From: Bacteroidales bacterium
GTDB lineage: Bacteria; Bacteroidota; Bacteroidia; Bacteroidales; UBA932
Direction of reading: 5' to 3'
NCBI GenBank assembly: GCA_015060225.1
Contig: SUYX01000016.1
Location: 1 to 48,985 of the forward strand
Length of the DNA: 48,985 nt
In this document: positions 27,341-36,087 of the stretch, piece after piece
Numbering within the stretch: position 1 is the first letter of the stretch
Layout: every line of letters begins with the position of its first letter
Program-made: the position numbers and the translations under genes
Notes under the pieces: model-generated
What the model was told of the DNA's origin: nothing
What the model saw: only the letters and a program-made list of their open reading frames with translations
The model's database searches: none

Positions 27341-27580
27341 ATGAGAGGTATTAAAGTTGGCAATATTGCAGTGTTCCGCAAAACATCCGTGTGCATCATA
27401 TGCGACATCATAAACAGTTCCCCCCACTTCACAATTGTTGGAGTGGACAGCAACAACAGAATTTATAGAGGTACTCCCGACAATTGGAAAACTATCCTTG
27501 GCAAAAGGGATAAACTGAGATCTTTTGAAGACAAAATCTTTGACAATATAATAACCCATAGGGATACAGGTCTGAAATAA
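27341..27580 (+). CDS. Small protein of unknown function
   Basis: A 79-residue open frame (MRGIKVGNIAVFRKTSVCII to THRDTGLK) sits in an otherwise empty stretch between the EamA gene and btuC. A promoter-like TAAATTTG lies 27 nt upstream. It contains a CxxC (VCIIC) and no membrane segment or signal peptide; I do not recognise the family. The frame is open further upstream into the EamA gene, so the start is uncertain, and chance openness cannot be excluded at this length. Confidence 0.35.
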   Translation: MRGIKVGNIAVFRKTSVCIICDIINSSPHFTIVGVDSNNRIYRGTPDNWKTILGKRDKLRSFEDKIFDNIITHRDTGLK

Positions 27581-27614
27581 CCTCTGTGTGGCAAATTTTT
27601 GCTACATTTGTAGG

Positions 27615-28637
27615 ATGAAACAAAATCCCAAGGCATATTGTATATTGTTGGCAGCATTCATATTCCTCTTTCTGGGGAACCTTGTATATGGTGCTGTGAA
27701 TATCCCTTTGGGTGATGTAATCTCAATCCTTTGCGGAAGTGAAGGTGAGAAGGCCTCATGGAGCATGATAATACTCAATTCGCGCCTTCCCCAATGCCTT
27801 ACAGCGCTCCTTGCCGGAGCAGGGCTTGCGGTGAGCGGCCTGCTGCTCCAGACCTTGTTCAGAAATCCCCTTGCCGGCCCCTCAATACTGGGTATAAGTG
27901 ACGGTGCAAACCTTGGTGTAGCATGCGTAATGCTCTATTCCGGCGGTCTGCTGGGCGCCCTGAGCGGAGGAGCATACTTCTCCATGATAATGGCAGCCCT
28001 TGCAGGAGCTCTTGCAGTGCTGGCCCTAATCATCTGGTTCTCCAGAAAAGTAAGGAGCAATGTAATGCTCCTCATAATAGGTATAATGATAGGATATCTG
28101 GCTTCATCCCTCATTTCCATACTCAACTACCATGCTGCAGCAGACAAGGTGCACCAATATGTAATGTGGGGAATGGGAGACTTTTCAGGGGTTTCCGTTG
28201 AGAAACTTCCATACTTTGCATCCTTTACCATCTTTGGCCTCATATATTCAATTCTCCTGATAAAGCCACTGAATGCGCTGCTGCTTGGAGAGATGTATGC
28301 CGCCAACCTTGGAGTGAAGATAAAGAGTGCAAGACTCTCCATACTGCTGTGTACAGGTATCCTTACCGCAACCATAACAGCATTCTGCGGACCTGTCTCA
28401 TTTATAGGGCTTGCTGTACCGCACGTGGCCAGGATGCTCCTTGGAACCTCAAACCACAAACATCTGGTTCCTGTAACCATACTTAGCGGCTCATGCATAG
28501 CCATGTTGTGCAACATGCTTACTGTTGTACCGGGTAACAACAGCCTCCTTCCGCTAAATGCTGTTACCCCAATCATAGGCGCTCCAATAATCATATATGT
28601 AATCATAAACAGGAAGAACCTGCAATATTTCAATTAG
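27615..28637 (+). CDS. btuC: Cobalamin ABC transporter permease (FecCD/BtuC family)
   Basis: The 340-residue inner-membrane permease has about ten transmembrane segments and the family signatures RLPQCLTALLAGAGLAVSGLLLQTLFRNPLAGPSILG (read as two adjoining motifs, about residues 56-92) and FCGPVSFIGLAVPHVARML, the loop contacting the ATPase. FecCD permeases carry iron chelates, haem or vitamin B12; B12 is inferred from the riboswitch-led btuB, btuG-like and btuF genes on the other side of btuD. An upstream GTG (27588) is in frame, but hydrophobic sequence begins right after the ATG at 27615, so I prefer the latter. A TACATTTG at 27603-27610 would leave almost no leader. Confidence 0.85.
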   Translation: MKQNPKAYCILLAAFIFLFLGNLVYGAVNIPLGDVISILCGSEGEKASWSMIILNSRLPQCLTALLAGAGLAVSGLLLQTLFRNPLAGPSILGISDGANLGVACVMLYSGGLLGALSGGAYFSMIMAALAGALAVLALIIWFSRKVRSNVMLLIIGIMIGYLASSLISILNYHAAADKVHQYVMWGMGDFSGVSVEKLPYFASFTIFGLIYSILLIKPLNALLLGEMYAANLGVKIKSARLSILLCTGILTATITAFCGPVSFIGLAVPHVARMLLGTSNHKHLVPVTILSGSCIAMLCNMLTVVPGNNSLLPLNAVTPIIGAPIIIYVIINRKNLQYFN

Positions 28638-28641
28638 GGCA

Positions 28642-29664
28642 ATGAGAACAAGGGAGAAGAACATAGCGGTACAGGCCAGAGGGCTCTCAATAGGGTACAA
28701 CCATTCTAAAGGGCGCAAGATTGTGCAGAGCAATGTAAACCTCAACCTTTATAATGGAGAGGTAACCTGTCTGCTGGGATTGAACGGAGCGGGCAAATCC
28801 ACCCTTATCCGCACATTGTGCGGTTTCCAGCCCCCATTGGAAGGGGATGTTCTCTTGAGGGGGAAACCGCTTGGAAAATACTCTGCCGGTGAATTTGCAA
28901 AAGAGGTTGGAGTTGTACTTACAGAAAAGACCAATGCCGGCGGCATTACAGTATACGAACTTGTTGGCCTTGGAAGACACCCATATACCGGTTTCTTTGG
29001 GACATTCAGAGATAAGGACCATAAAATAATTGAGGAGTCCATGGAGGCTGTGGGCATTTCCCACAAACAGCACAATTATGTATCGGAACTCTCAGATGGA
29101 GAGAGGCAGAAGGCCATGATTGCAAAGGTACTTGCCCAGGAGTGTCCCATAATTGTACTGGATGAGCCAACAGCATTTCTGGATGTAACGGCCAGAATAG
29201 ATACAATGGTACTGCTTCGCAAACTTGCAAAGGAGCAGGGAAAAGCCATTGTACTCTCTACCCATGATATAGACTCCGCCATAAGTATGGCAGACAACCT
29301 TTGGCTCCTCTCAAAAGGGAAACATGTAAGGTCCGGTGCCCCGGAGGATCTGATTATGGACGGCACCATTGGCGAGTTCTTCAGCAAGGAGAGCATTGTA
29401 TTCGACCAGTCAACAGGGAAATTGAGTTCTGTGCTGCCAAAGGTACTTCCTGTAGGGATAAGCGGCGATTTCCAAACCTCCTACTGGGTTGGGAATGCCC
29501 TTGTAAGGAACGGATTCACCCCATCGGCCATACAGGAGAACGGATACAACATAATTTGCCATTCACCGGGGAATCTTGAACTCCAGTATCCCGACAAATC
29601 AACAAAAAAGGCCACTTCCGTGGCCCAATTGTGTGAGATCATCACCTTAGATTATCCTGCATAG
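28642..29664 (+). CDS. btuD: Cobalamin ABC transporter ATP-binding protein (BtuD/FecE family) with a C-terminal extension
   Basis: The 340-residue ATPase powers the BtuC permease. It has Walker A GLNGAGKSTLIR near residue 50, the Q-loop region VLTEKTNAGGITVYELVGLGRHPY, signature LSDGERQKAMIAKVLAQ and Walker B IIVLDEPTAFLD, then the H-loop in LSTHDIDSA. Residues about 255-340 (from VLPKVLPVGISG) are beyond the roughly 260-residue family norm and resemble no domain I can name. It starts 4 nt after btuC. Its last 23 bases overlap the end of btuF on the other strand. Confidence 0.88.
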   Translation: MRTREKNIAVQARGLSIGYNHSKGRKIVQSNVNLNLYNGEVTCLLGLNGAGKSTLIRTLCGFQPPLEGDVLLRGKPLGKYSAGEFAKEVGVVLTEKTNAGGITVYELVGLGRHPYTGFFGTFRDKDHKIIEESMEAVGISHKQHNYVSELSDGERQKAMIAKVLAQECPIIVLDEPTAFLDVTARIDTMVLLRKLAKEQGKAIVLSTHDIDSAISMADNLWLLSKGKHVRSGAPEDLIMDGTIGEFFSKESIVFDQSTGKLSSVLPKVLPVGISGDFQTSYWVGNALVRNGFTPSAIQENGYNIICHSPGNLELQYPDKSTKKATSVAQLCEIITLDYPA

Positions 29665-30778
29665 CCTCATAACAAACAAATTCGTAATCCGGCAGAAGCT
29701 CCGGATGGAAAATCTTTACATAATCTGCAAGGATATAATCGGGGTGTATTGCAATATACTCGTAATAAGGTGTAGTTACAGTATTGCAGATATATATGTT
29801 CCTGTTCCTGAATGGGGCAAAGTTTGAGTAAGGTTCATACTCAACCTTAAGGTCTGCATATGACATGGGACGCGGCATGGCATATTTTAAGATCCATACA
29901 TCGGAATCCCCGCCCCTTTCATAGACTGTCTCAAAAGCAATGGGTACACTTCCGGTTTCGGTATTGTCGGAGAAGATATACTCAGCCCCCGCATCGTTGT
30001 ACATCTGGGCAATATAACTTGCACCGCCTACAATGAACCATGAAGAGCCATATTTTCTCTCACTCATCACCCTTGGCCTGTGCTGTACATCTGCAGCAAG
30101 CTCCTTGAGGCGGTTGTAGTTGTTCATGGTTGCTGTAAACAATGAATCGGCAAGCTCCCTTTTTCCCTGCAACATTCCGAATACCTTCAACCACTCTACC
30201 CTTCCAAGGGGATGAGTCTCCATATAATCTGCCGATTCAAAGATTGGAATACCAAGTTTCTCCGCTTGGCCGTAACCGCCATGCTCAAATGGTGATGCAA
30301 CTATTATCTCACCACCAACTTCCATAATCTTCTCCACATTTGGCGACGCTGCCTTTCCGCAATCATGAATCCGCCCCTCCGCCATCATCTGCAACGCCTT
30401 TTCAGATGTAAGGTACTCCGGCTCACAGATACCCACAACTCCATCCAGTGACTCCAGCTCCTCCCAGATTGAAGCATGGATTGTGGTGTACATTATCACA
30501 TTCTGTACAGGGGTGCGGATGAGAGTCCCTTCCGGCAGGTTATCGGGAAGATCATTCCCCCTCTCCACAAGGATATATCTCTGGAGGACTTTTGTGGTAT
30601 CCCAAGGGTCAACAACGGAGATGGTACTGAACCCTTTATAATGGGCAATCTCAAAACCCTCCGCATAGAGGTTCTCCTCCACCTCCCCATTAAGGGGAGC
30701 AATATTCCCCTTGCCTGTTGAGCAGCAGGCAAGGAAGAATATACTTGAATACAAAAATATTGGCAGAATTCTTTTCAC
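29642..30778 (-). CDS. btuF: Cobalamin-binding lipoprotein of the ABC importer (BtuF/FecB family)
   Basis: The 378-residue lipoprotein (signal MKRILPIFLYSSIFFLACC) is a type III solute-binding protein, with two lobes joined by a long helix. Landmarks are RTPVQNVIMYTTIHASIWEELESLDGVVGI (as two adjoining pieces), GEIIVASPFEHGGYGQAEKLGIPI, NDAGAEYIFSDN, and DYVKIFHPELLP near the end. It would hand vitamin B12 to BtuCD. It ends the btuB-btuG-btuF transcript, so it is under riboswitch control, unlike btuC and btuD. Specificity is inferred from the locus. Confidence 0.85.
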   Translation of the reverse strand: MKRILPIFLYSSIFFLACCSTGKGNIAPLNGEVEENLYAEGFEIAHYKGFSTISVVDPWDTTKVLQRYILVERGNDLPDNLPEGTLIRTPVQNVIMYTTIHASIWEELESLDGVVGICEPEYLTSEKALQMMAEGRIHDCGKAASPNVEKIMEVGGEIIVASPFEHGGYGQAEKLGIPIFESADYMETHPLGRVEWLKVFGMLQGKRELADSLFTATMNNYNRLKELAADVQHRPRVMSERKYGSSWFIVGGASYIAQMYNDAGAEYIFSDNTETGSVPIAFETVYERGGDSDVWILKYAMPRPMSYADLKVEYEPYSNFAPFRNRNIYICNTVTTPYYEYIAIHPDYILADYVKIFHPELLPDYEFVCYEAMQDNLR

Positions 30779-30784
30779 TGTTAT

Positions 30785-31864
30785 CTACTTTCTTATGAAA
30801 CAAACTTTATATGGATTTATTGCCCCTGTATCAAATTTGGCAAGTATTTTTCCGGCAGGAGAAAGGATATACATATCTCCATTGCTCACATAATCAGATG
30901 TACCTACAAACACATTGCCGCTTTGGGGATCTGCCTGGATGCAATATCCGTCCGGAAGCTGGTCTGATGGGATGAGTTCACCTTCCAATGCATCATTCTT
31001 TAGGTCATATACATAATATTTGATGCTCTGATTCCAGTTTTCATCGTACACAGAGCTGAGGATATAGGCTTTGCCATTTGTTCCAATTGTCATATTGGTA
31101 GGGACCACTTTCTCTATTGCTGTAATCTCATCGGTATATGGATTTATCTTGTGCAGCGAGGCCGGATTTGCACCGTAATCGCCCCAACATACAAGATACA
31201 TGGCATTGTCTGCGGCTATATGGAAAGTCTGAGGATTATATGCCACTTCCAGCTCCTTCTTTATGGCAAGGGAGTTGGGATCCAGTATCTGTACCTTGTT
31301 TTCAAAATGAGGATAATTGTTGCCGTCGGTAATGGCCACATACAATTTGTTGTAAGCATAAGCTATCCCCTCAGGATATGGGCCTACCTGAGCTTTTGCC
31401 ACAGCAAATGAAGCTGTATCAATAGCCCCTACATAACCCTCCATATAGGTTACATAAACTTTGCCGTTGGCTGCGGTCATCTGCCTTGGAGAGAGATTTG
31501 ACTGCCCTCCATTTACAGCAATTTCCTTTACAATCTTGCCCTTGAGGTCAGTTACAAATACAACTGCCGAGCCGGTAACTGCAATATACATTTTGGAGCC
31601 GTAAACCAGCATATCGTTGCCTGAGTCTCCCAGACGCTTGCCGTTGGCCGACATAAACACATTGGCTGCAACCTCCCCGGTAAGCATATCAAAATATGTC
31701 AGTTCAGAATTGTTTGAATCCATCATTCCGCTGTTTAGGACATAAATGCCCGTAGTAGCAGGTTCTACAACAAACGGCGGCTCGGTATCACTGTCATCAA
31801 AACATGAAACCATACAAGGCAAAACTGCCAGGACAAAAAACAATTTGGATAAAAAATTCTTCAT
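30785..31864 (-). CDS. Surface beta-propeller lipoprotein, BtuG-like
   Basis: This 359-residue lipoprotein (MKNFLSKLFFVLAVLPCMVSC) has repeated four-stranded units typical of a seven-bladed propeller: GIYVLNSGM, MLVYGSKMYIAVTGSA, QMTAANGKVYVTYMEGYVGA, GIAYAYNKLYVAITD, HIAADNAMYLVCWGDY, TIGTNGKAYILSSV and ADPQSGNVFVGTSDY. In Bacteroides thetaiotaomicron, BtuG is a cell-surface propeller lipoprotein that binds vitamin B12 with very high affinity and passes it to BtuB. Here the gene lies between btuB (12 nt) and btuF (6 nt) under a cobalamin riboswitch, the same setting. The fold is clear; the BtuG identity is inferred from fold and locus. Confidence 0.75.
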   Translation of the reverse strand: MKNFLSKLFFVLAVLPCMVSCFDDSDTEPPFVVEPATTGIYVLNSGMMDSNNSELTYFDMLTGEVAANVFMSANGKRLGDSGNDMLVYGSKMYIAVTGSAVVFVTDLKGKIVKEIAVNGGQSNLSPRQMTAANGKVYVTYMEGYVGAIDTASFAVAKAQVGPYPEGIAYAYNKLYVAITDGNNYPHFENKVQILDPNSLAIKKELEVAYNPQTFHIAADNAMYLVCWGDYGANPASLHKINPYTDEITAIEKVVPTNMTIGTNGKAYILSSVYDENWNQSIKYYVYDLKNDALEGELIPSDQLPDGYCIQADPQSGNVFVGTSDYVSNGDMYILSPAGKILAKFDTGAINPYKVCFIRK

Positions 31865-31876
31865 AATATAACCGTA

Positions 31877-33931
31877 TTAATATTCAAACTTAAATGTCAC
31901 CCTGAACGACCTTCCAGGCATGGGATAATATTGTATTACATCATATTGCTCGTCTGTAAGATTCTGGCACTCAAGCTGCAGATGCAATCTAAAGTCCTTT
32001 GCCCCAAGCACCTTCTCTGCAGATACCGAGTGCTCCACATATCCTGTCATCCTGTTCCATGATATATTCTGCGGCAACGCATACCTGTTCCCCACCACAC
32101 TCATTATATATCCCAAATTCACCCATCCGTTCAGCACAGAAACTGACAGGTTGCCCGAATGTCTTGGGGTATATGGTATCTGGTCCCTGTAGTTCTTTGA
32201 AGAGGGGTCTGTTACATCCACTGCGTACTGGTATGAATAATTGCCCTGCATCCTCACTCTGAAATCTGCACTCAACGGCAATGAAATTCCCAAATTCACA
32301 TCCAGTCCCTTGATTTCAACCTCTCCCATATTGAGCATCCTCCACACAAACAGGGTTGGCAGGGCTACAATCTTGTCTTCCACCTTATTATAAAAGGCAT
32401 CAACCTGCAGGGAGATATCATCCAGCAGATTCCCCAGCATCCCTCTCCAGGTGAAGCCCAGGTTTACCTGTCTGGCAATCTCAGGGTTGAGGGAACTGTT
32501 CCCCACCCTGTCGTAATAGAGATCATTGAAAGTAGGGGTTCGGAAAATATCCTGATACGATGCCCTCACTCTCAAATTGTGCTCCTTGAGCAGCTTGTAG
32601 GAAACACTTGCAGAGGGTGAAAGCCTGAACCTGTTGGGGGCTGCTGCTCCTCTCTCCAGATTTTCTGTAATGAATGTGGAAAGGAGGCTTGCGGTTGCAC
32701 TCAACCTGCCGTTGTCATACCTTGCCGCCAGAGCGGTAAGTGAAGTATATCTCTCGGGATAACAGAAATTCTCAAATGAAGCATCCAGGGTATTCCTGAA
32801 AAAGTCCTGGGAGAGCACAATGCCGATATTTTTTGCAGGGGTGTATTTTGCAGATACAGAACCATAAATCTCCCTTTGGGTATAATAATCCGTACGGGCA
32901 CCCCCCTGGTACGATTCATTCTCATCCCTGTACTTGTTCCAGGCATAATTGTATTTCATCTGCCCCTTCAATGCCCATCTTCCCGACAATTTGTTGCTGT
33001 AGTACACCTGTACAAATCCGGCCTCATCCCACAGCCTCTCCCTGGCATCGGAATTATAATAGATTACCGAGCCTGGGAGTCCCCTTTGGGAACTCATCCA
33101 GTTGGCCTTGAACGAGAGTTCTCCCCCTTTACCCAAATTTCCGTATAAATTGGCCTCTGCCCTGATTGTATTTACATCTGAGTTCAATCTCTTCTCCCGG
33201 GTGGATGAACTTCCGTTTTTTAGGGTATAAGGGTAATTCCCCTCAGATGTGAGCCAGTCTCCGTTGATGGCAAATGACCATTTGTCATTGAGTTTCTGCT
33301 GCCAATAGGCCGATGGGTTGTATGTACCAAACGACCCTATTCCTATGGCGGCTCCCATATTGGTATTGGAGGCGTTGAACTCCGGCTTGGCAGTTCTGAT
33401 ACTCAATACACCTGCTGATGCAAACATCCTGGCTGTCTGGAATATATCCTCAACCTGCCCTATTGAGAGGGATATCATCTCTACATTGGAGAGGTTGAAA
33501 CGCCCTATATCCACTTGTCCGCTTTGGGCATTGGAAACAGTAACTCCATCATAGCTTATGGCAGTATGCTGGGTGCCCAGACTCCTTACGGAAACTGTTT
33601 TTACTCCCCCTATTCCCCCATAGTCCTTTATCTGTACTCCCGAGAATGTTTTTACAGCTTCATGCAGCTCCTTTATACCCAATACGGCAAAATCTTTCTG
33701 CTGCATCACCTGCAGCGGAGTGCTCTGGAGATTTGGGGAGGGTTTTGATTTGGCAGTCACAACAGCTGTGGTAAGGGTATCCGCCTGTTCATACTGCACC
33801 TGTAGTTCCTGTTGTCTCTGTACAGAAACAACATTCTGGCTGCCTGCATGCTTGGTGCAAACAAGGAGCATAAATATACACAACAGGCAAATGGCACTAT
33901 GGCGCACTACCAATAAATCTTTAAACTGCAT
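31877..33931 (-). CDS. btuB: TonB-dependent outer-membrane receptor, vitamin B12 transporter BtuB
   Basis: The 684-residue protein imports B12 across the outer membrane with TonB energy. It has a signal peptide (HSAICLLCIFMLLVC region), then a plug domain from about residue 60 (SPNLQSTPLQVMQQKDFAVLGI, then SGVQIKDYGGIGGVKTVSVRSLG and HTAISYDGVTVSNAQSGQVDIG), then a 22-strand barrel ending in the aromatic FRVTFKFEY. It lacks the carboxypeptidase-like domain of SusC receptors. The first gene of the riboswitch-controlled transcript, so expression should fall when B12 is abundant. Confidence 0.93.
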   Translation of the reverse strand: MQFKDLLVVRHSAICLLCIFMLLVCTKHAGSQNVVSVQRQQELQVQYEQADTLTTAVVTAKSKPSPNLQSTPLQVMQQKDFAVLGIKELHEAVKTFSGVQIKDYGGIGGVKTVSVRSLGTQHTAISYDGVTVSNAQSGQVDIGRFNLSNVEMISLSIGQVEDIFQTARMFASAGVLSIRTAKPEFNASNTNMGAAIGIGSFGTYNPSAYWQQKLNDKWSFAINGDWLTSEGNYPYTLKNGSSSTREKRLNSDVNTIRAEANLYGNLGKGGELSFKANWMSSQRGLPGSVIYYNSDARERLWDEAGFVQVYYSNKLSGRWALKGQMKYNYAWNKYRDENESYQGGARTDYYTQREIYGSVSAKYTPAKNIGIVLSQDFFRNTLDASFENFCYPERYTSLTALAARYDNGRLSATASLLSTFITENLERGAAAPNRFRLSPSASVSYKLLKEHNLRVRASYQDIFRTPTFNDLYYDRVGNSSLNPEIARQVNLGFTWRGMLGNLLDDISLQVDAFYNKVEDKIVALPTLFVWRMLNMGEVEIKGLDVNLGISLPLSADFRVRMQGNYSYQYAVDVTDPSSKNYRDQIPYTPRHSGNLSVSVLNGWVNLGYIMSVVGNRYALPQNISWNRMTGYVEHSVSAEKVLGAKDFRLHLQLECQNLTDEQYDVIQYYPMPGRSFRVTFKFEY

Positions 33932-33982
33932 TAAATTAAGGTTCTACGAAAATCTTTACCCGAGATTCTCAAGTTAAAAGAA

Positions 33983-34152
33983 TTGCGGCAGGTCTTCTGA
34001 CTTATTCCTCCAAAGGCGCCTTCCCATCTTCTTTGACAGTGGCCAAGATAACCCTTGGAACTATTGGAAATTACAGCTACGGGTACAGTTCCTGATTCTC
34101 ACAGGATTCCCTATTATCAGTTGCCCCCGGACGGAACAACTACACCTCAATT
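33983..34152 (-). promoter_or_regulatory. Cobalamin riboswitch controlling btuB-btuG-btuF
   Basis: On the minus strand the leader holds the conserved B12-riboswitch elements in order: GAGGTG near the 5' end, GGGAATCCTGTGAGAATCAG, ACTGTACCCGTAGCTGTAA, GCCACTG, TGGGAAGG, and the B12 box AAGTCAGAAGACCTGCCGC at 33985-34003. Binding of adenosylcobalamin would close the fold and reduce expression. About 54 nt separate the box from the btuB start; no strong terminator hairpin is visible there, so control of translation is the likelier mode. The elements are seen directly; the mode is inferred. Confidence 0.95.
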
Positions 34153-34158
34153 CATTGG

Positions 34159-34189
34159 CAAAGTTAGATATTATATTCCTAATTGCAAA
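34159..34189 (-). promoter_or_regulatory. Promoter of the riboswitch-btuB transcript
   Basis: Minus strand TTTG (34186-34189), 19-nt spacer, TAACTTTG (34159-34166): a complete Bacteroidetes promoter, placing the transcript start near 34152, exactly at the 5' end of the riboswitch. Confidence 0.8.
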
Positions 34190-34440
34190 TATTTTTGAGA
34201 TATATGGCACAGAACAGAATAATTGAAGGTACCTGCTCAAAGTCTCCTCTGCTGCGCCATTGCTCTGCAACAGCTTGCAACCGTCGGAATATGCAGGCAC
34301 CTTCATTTATTCTGTTCTGCTCTTTTGCACAATCTGGCCGAATCTCCTTAACTGCATCAATTAGTGCCCATTATGCAGCAGTTACCTCCATAAGTATCAT
34401 TTGTGCATCAATATGAGCCCTTTTTGCAGCCAATTCAGAT
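34179..34440 (-). pseudogene. Possible degraded coding remnant with 17-codon repeats
   Basis: A minus-strand frame reads SELAAKRAHIDAQMILMEVT, then AA-stop-WALIDAVKEIRPDC, then AKEQNRINEGACIFRRLQ, and stays open to a TAG at 34179-34181. Two 51-base units, starting at 34430 and 34379, share a GCTGCA...ATTGATGCA framework, giving a 17-codon period; the second holds a TAA. There is no start codon after the stop. This looks like a decayed helical-repeat gene whose last bases have become the btuB promoter region. Chance cannot be ruled out. Confidence 0.3.
34210..34319. repeat. 27-bp imperfect inverted repeat
   Basis: The arms are 34210-34236 (CAGAACAGAATAATTGAAGG and seven more bases) and 34293-34319, complementary with two mismatches, around a 56-nt centre. 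On transcription it would make a long hairpin. It lies in the otherwise empty 34201-34449 interval between the btuB promoter and mltD. Confidence 0.7.
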
Positions 34441-34449
34441 GTACAGTTA

Positions 34450-36063
34450 CTACAGCTTTCTGATTTTTATCTTACGCCCTGGATATATCTTTGAATTCTT
34501 TGAAAGTCCGTTCAGGCTCAGGATATCATTGAGAGATACACCTTTGAACTTATATGCTATACCCAACAGGGTATCACCGCTCTTTATTGTGTACCACTCG
34601 TATCCTCCGCTCTTGGATGTGCTTGCAGATGATTTTGAGCCGCTTCCCGTCCCCTTGGATACTGCAGGGGCACTTCCACCATAGATATTTATCCGTTGCC
34701 CTATCCTCAACACCGATTTTGAGGTAAGTCCGTTCCATCTCATGAGGTTGCGTACACTTACATGATACTTCATTGCTATATGGCCGAGCGTCTCACCTTT
34801 CTTAACCCTATGCACAATGTTTCCTGTACCTGATTTGGATGCATCCTCCTTAATGTTCTGTTTGGTAATTGCATTGAAGTATATACTGTCTTTATAGGCG
34901 TATATCTCCTTCTCCTTCTCTATGAACGGTATTGTATAGTTGTACGGAAGCTGGAGGACACACTCACCGCCTGTTCCTGGAACTATATTTTGTACATATT
35001 GCGGATTGTAGTTCTTGAGGTCTTCCATAGGGATTCCAATTACTGCCGATATCTGCTCAAAATGGAGGTTCCTGTTCACCTTTACAGTATCTACATGTGC
35101 AGGAAGGTTGAACTGTGCAGGCTGGATATTATGCTCCTTGTAATACTCCAACAAATAAAGGGCTGCAATGAATGATGGCACATATCCCCTTGTCTCCCTT
35201 GGCAGATAAGGGTATATTTTCCAGAAGTCCCTGCTTCCGGCCCTGCGGATAGCCTTGTTCACATTGCCTACACCACAGTTGTATGATGATATTGCAAGGA
35301 ACCAGTCGCCAAAGATAGTATAGGAATCCCTCAAATATTTTGCAGCCGCATGTGTAGATGCCAAAGGATCAAGACGCTCATCTATGTAGGAATTGATCTT
35401 AAGGTTATACTGCAGCGCTGTCCTGTACATGAACTGCCACATACCTCTTGCCCTCACCCTGGAAGTGGCGGTAGGGTTAAGTGCAGATTCAATGATTGCC
35501 ATTGCCTTAAGTTCCTTTGGAAGGCCATAATAATCAAAAACCTCCTCAAACATGGGGAGATAGTAGCTGCTCAATCCAAGAATGTGGCTTGCCTTTGAAG
35601 GCATCTTTTCTGTATAGTAGATGATATGGTTCTTTACAATGCTGTTATATGTGAGGGGAATAAATGAATTGATCCTGTTCAGCCTCTCAATATATACATC
35701 GTCGGGAATATTGGATGTAAGTACAACACTGTCCAGATCCCTCTCGTTGTCACTGAGTGTAAGCCTTTTCTGTATGTACCACATTGAGAGGAGACTGTCG
35801 GGATTACAGCCTGGATCCACATTGGCAAAATGCTCGCTGTCTTCAAAGTTGAATCCCTCCGGACCACTCATTGGTTCATACTGGGTGGTATCGGACATCT
35901 CCAATGCTCCACCCTCTATGATGTTCTTGAGGGAATCTATTGTACGCTGCATCTCCACCCTCTCTTTGAGAAGCTGTTTTTTTGTAAGCTTCTGGGCCGA
36001 TGCAACAGTTGGAAGGGCAAAAACAAATATAAGTAATATCAGCAGTGTTCTATTGTAGGACAT
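34450..36063 (-). CDS. mltD: Membrane-bound lytic murein transglycosylase D-like protein
   Basis: This 537-residue exported enzyme cleaves peptidoglycan glycan strands. After a signal peptide (LLILLIFVFALPTVASAQ) comes an SLT (family 1) domain at about residues 165-290: GLPKELKAMAIIESALNPTATSRVRARGMWQFM (two adjoining motifs, with the catalytic Glu in IESAL) and AISSYNCGVGNVNKAI. Two LysM domains follow, RVKKGETLGHIAMKYHVSV at about 405 and YTIKSGDTLLGIAYKFKGV at about 490, joined by a Ser/Gly linker. It ends the parA-parB-DUF5683-mltD run. Confidence 0.93.
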   Translation of the reverse strand: MSYNRTLLILLIFVFALPTVASAQKLTKKQLLKERVEMQRTIDSLKNIIEGGALEMSDTTQYEPMSGPEGFNFEDSEHFANVDPGCNPDSLLSMWYIQKRLTLSDNERDLDSVVLTSNIPDDVYIERLNRINSFIPLTYNSIVKNHIIYYTEKMPSKASHILGLSSYYLPMFEEVFDYYGLPKELKAMAIIESALNPTATSRVRARGMWQFMYRTALQYNLKINSYIDERLDPLASTHAAAKYLRDSYTIFGDWFLAISSYNCGVGNVNKAIRRAGSRDFWKIYPYLPRETRGYVPSFIAALYLLEYYKEHNIQPAQFNLPAHVDTVKVNRNLHFEQISAVIGIPMEDLKNYNPQYVQNIVPGTGGECVLQLPYNYTIPFIEKEKEIYAYKDSIYFNAITKQNIKEDASKSGTGNIVHRVKKGETLGHIAMKYHVSVRNLMRWNGLTSKSVLRIGQRINIYGGSAPAVSKGTGSGSKSSASTSKSGGYEWYTIKSGDTLLGIAYKFKGVSLNDILSLNGLSKNSKIYPGRKIKIRKL

Positions 36064-36087
36064 TGTTGTTTAAAGTGTATATGGTTC

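Noticed and set aside
34061-34306. Minus-strand frame across the cobalamin riboswitch
   Set aside because: The RNA elements of the riboswitch explain the conservation; the frame crosses the promoter and aptamer.
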